DNA from: Clostridium sp. CAG:169
Lineage (GTDB): Bacteria; Bacillota; Clostridia; Oscillospirales; Ruminococcaceae
Direction of reading: 5' to 3'
Length of the DNA stretch: 6,441 nucleotides
Assembly (NCBI GenBank): GCA_000435195.1
Contig: FR880281.1
Coordinates: 31,908-38,348, forward strand
A program made the translations under genes and the position numbers. Below the pieces are notes generated by a model. It was not told the DNA's origin and ran no database searches. It saw only the letters and a list, made by a program, of their open reading frames with translations. How positions within the stretch are numbered: the stretch's first letter is position 1; each line of letters opens with the position of its first letter. Of this stretch, positions 5,721 through 6,441 are shown piece after piece.

Positions 5721-6441
5721 CTACGGCTCAATCACGATTTTCTGGTTCGGTGTAAATCCATAGCTTCCCTGTGGAGAGGTGACCACCGTTCCTTCTGCCA
5801 TATATTCTCCTGCCATCACGCCGTTGAGGTAGTAGACCGTTTCAAAGCGGTTTGCGTTCTCCTCCTCTTCCTCGTCTCGAAGCACTCCATCCTGCGTATG
5901 GCGGTAGAATCCACCGTGCAGCAGCTGCTCTTCCTCCTGCAACCAGAAGCTCGGACGATACTGCATATTGGGGTTGTTTATAAGCCGCATACCGGCAGGG
6001 ATGCTGTCCACAATCTGATAGATGCCGTCCGGCGCATCCTCCGGCAGGATGACCTCGACGGTCACCCGGGTCATCCGACCGACCTTATGCTCATCCTCCA
6101 TCGGCTGATAGGTCTTGCGGACGATAATCGTTTTGTCCAGCTGTTCTTCCAGCTGCTCGGGAACTGCCGAGGTGGTATAGCTGACACTTGCAAAGATTTC
6201 ACCCTTCTTTGCCTGGAAGCGGATGCCACTAAATTCCTCGTATGAAAAATCCTTGGCAAAAAATCCCTGTTCGTTGAGCTGCTGTGTCTGTTTCCCCGAT
6301 GAATTCTCCCAGCCAAGGGTCGCAGGCTGAAGCTGTTGCAGGCGGGCTTCCTCCCCTTTTGCCCAAATCAACAGTTCCAGATGCGGCAGCATCTCCTCCG
6401 GCAGTGTCTTTTGTTTTGCTGCCTCCAACAGGTACTCTGCC
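5721..6441 (-). CDS. C-terminal part of an alpha-2-macroglobulin-like protein
   Basis: The last 239 residues of a larger protein; the open frame continues past the right edge (AEYLLEAAKQ...), and no start needs to lie here. Bacterial alpha-2-macroglobulins are large secreted or lipid-anchored protease traps. The visible part begins with a helical stretch that may end the thioester domain. After it come beta-rich segments: KTIIVRKTYQPM (about 103-114), RVTVEVILPEDAPDGIYQIV (125-144) and DSIPAGMRLINN (145-156), matching the family's 'VTxxVPxDAPxGxYxVxDPLPAG' pattern. The closing strand set FETVYYLNGVMAGEYMAEG (199-217) resembles the 'YYxRAVxPGxYxAxPA' ending. An acidic run DEEEEEN interrupts the loop before it. 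The thioester CxEQ and bait region would be outside the window. Identity rests on C-terminal pattern only; another large extracellular beta-domain protein is possible. Confidence 0.65.
   Translation of the reverse strand, partial: AEYLLEAAKQKTLPEEMLPHLELLIWAKGEEARLQQLQPATLGWENSSGKQTQQLNEQGFFAKDFSYEEFSGIRFQAKKGEIFASVSYTTSAVPEQLEEQLDKTIIVRKTYQPMEDEHKVGRMTRVTVEVILPEDAPDGIYQIVDSIPAGMRLINNPNMQYRPSFWLQEEEQLLHGGFYRHTQDGVLRDEEEEENANRFETVYYLNGVMAGEYMAEGTVVTSPQGSYGFTPNQKIVIEP

Noticed and set aside
5628..6245. Plus-strand open frame of 205 codons
   Set aside because: Antisense to the macroglobulin-like coding region, with composition unlike a real protein and no family motif seen.

Overview
All genes I can support lie on the minus strand, so transcription runs from high to low coordinates. 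The window appears to be a chromosomal segment of a Gram-positive anaerobe of the Bacillota, most likely class Clostridia. Four things point that way: strong AGGAGG-type ribosome binding sites, use of GTG and TTG starts, a YkpA-type ABC-F protein, and an apbE / Gx-transporter / rnfC gene order typical of clostridial redox loci. Base composition looks mixed, near 50% GC by eye, with AT-rich intergenic DNA. A closer taxon cannot be given from this sequence alone.

Layout, in transcription order from the right edge. (1) 5721-6441: C-terminal part of a large secreted protein that looks like a bacterial alpha-2-macroglobulin; its start is outside the window. (2) 3955-5544: a CPA1-type cation/proton antiporter with two C-terminal RCK_C (TrkA_C) domains, probably K+/H+. 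It has its own promoter and probably a TTG start. (3) 2262-3860: an ABC-F ATPase of the YkpA/YbiT type, with a good promoter in front and a strong intrinsic terminator behind. (4) 1986-2211: AT-rich spacer with two small hairpins and no convincing gene. (5) 879-1922 apbE (FAD:protein FMN transferase), 331-858 a Gx transporter family membrane protein (EetB-like), and 1-245 the N-terminus of RnfC. These three read as one operon.

The left-hand operon is the most coherent biological unit. ApbE covalently attaches FMN to RnfD and RnfG of the Rnf ferredoxin:NAD+ oxidoreductase, and here its gene runs directly into rnfC. The small membrane protein between them belongs to a family linked to extracellular electron transfer in Listeria and is a candidate flavin or quinone-related accessory factor for the Rnf complex. 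No complete, clearly new multi-gene system is visible. The most unusual single-protein observation is the ABC-F ATPase. Its second ATP site has lost the Walker A lysine, has a glutamine in place of the catalytic glutamate, and faces a degenerate signature motif. The opposite site keeps all of its motifs.
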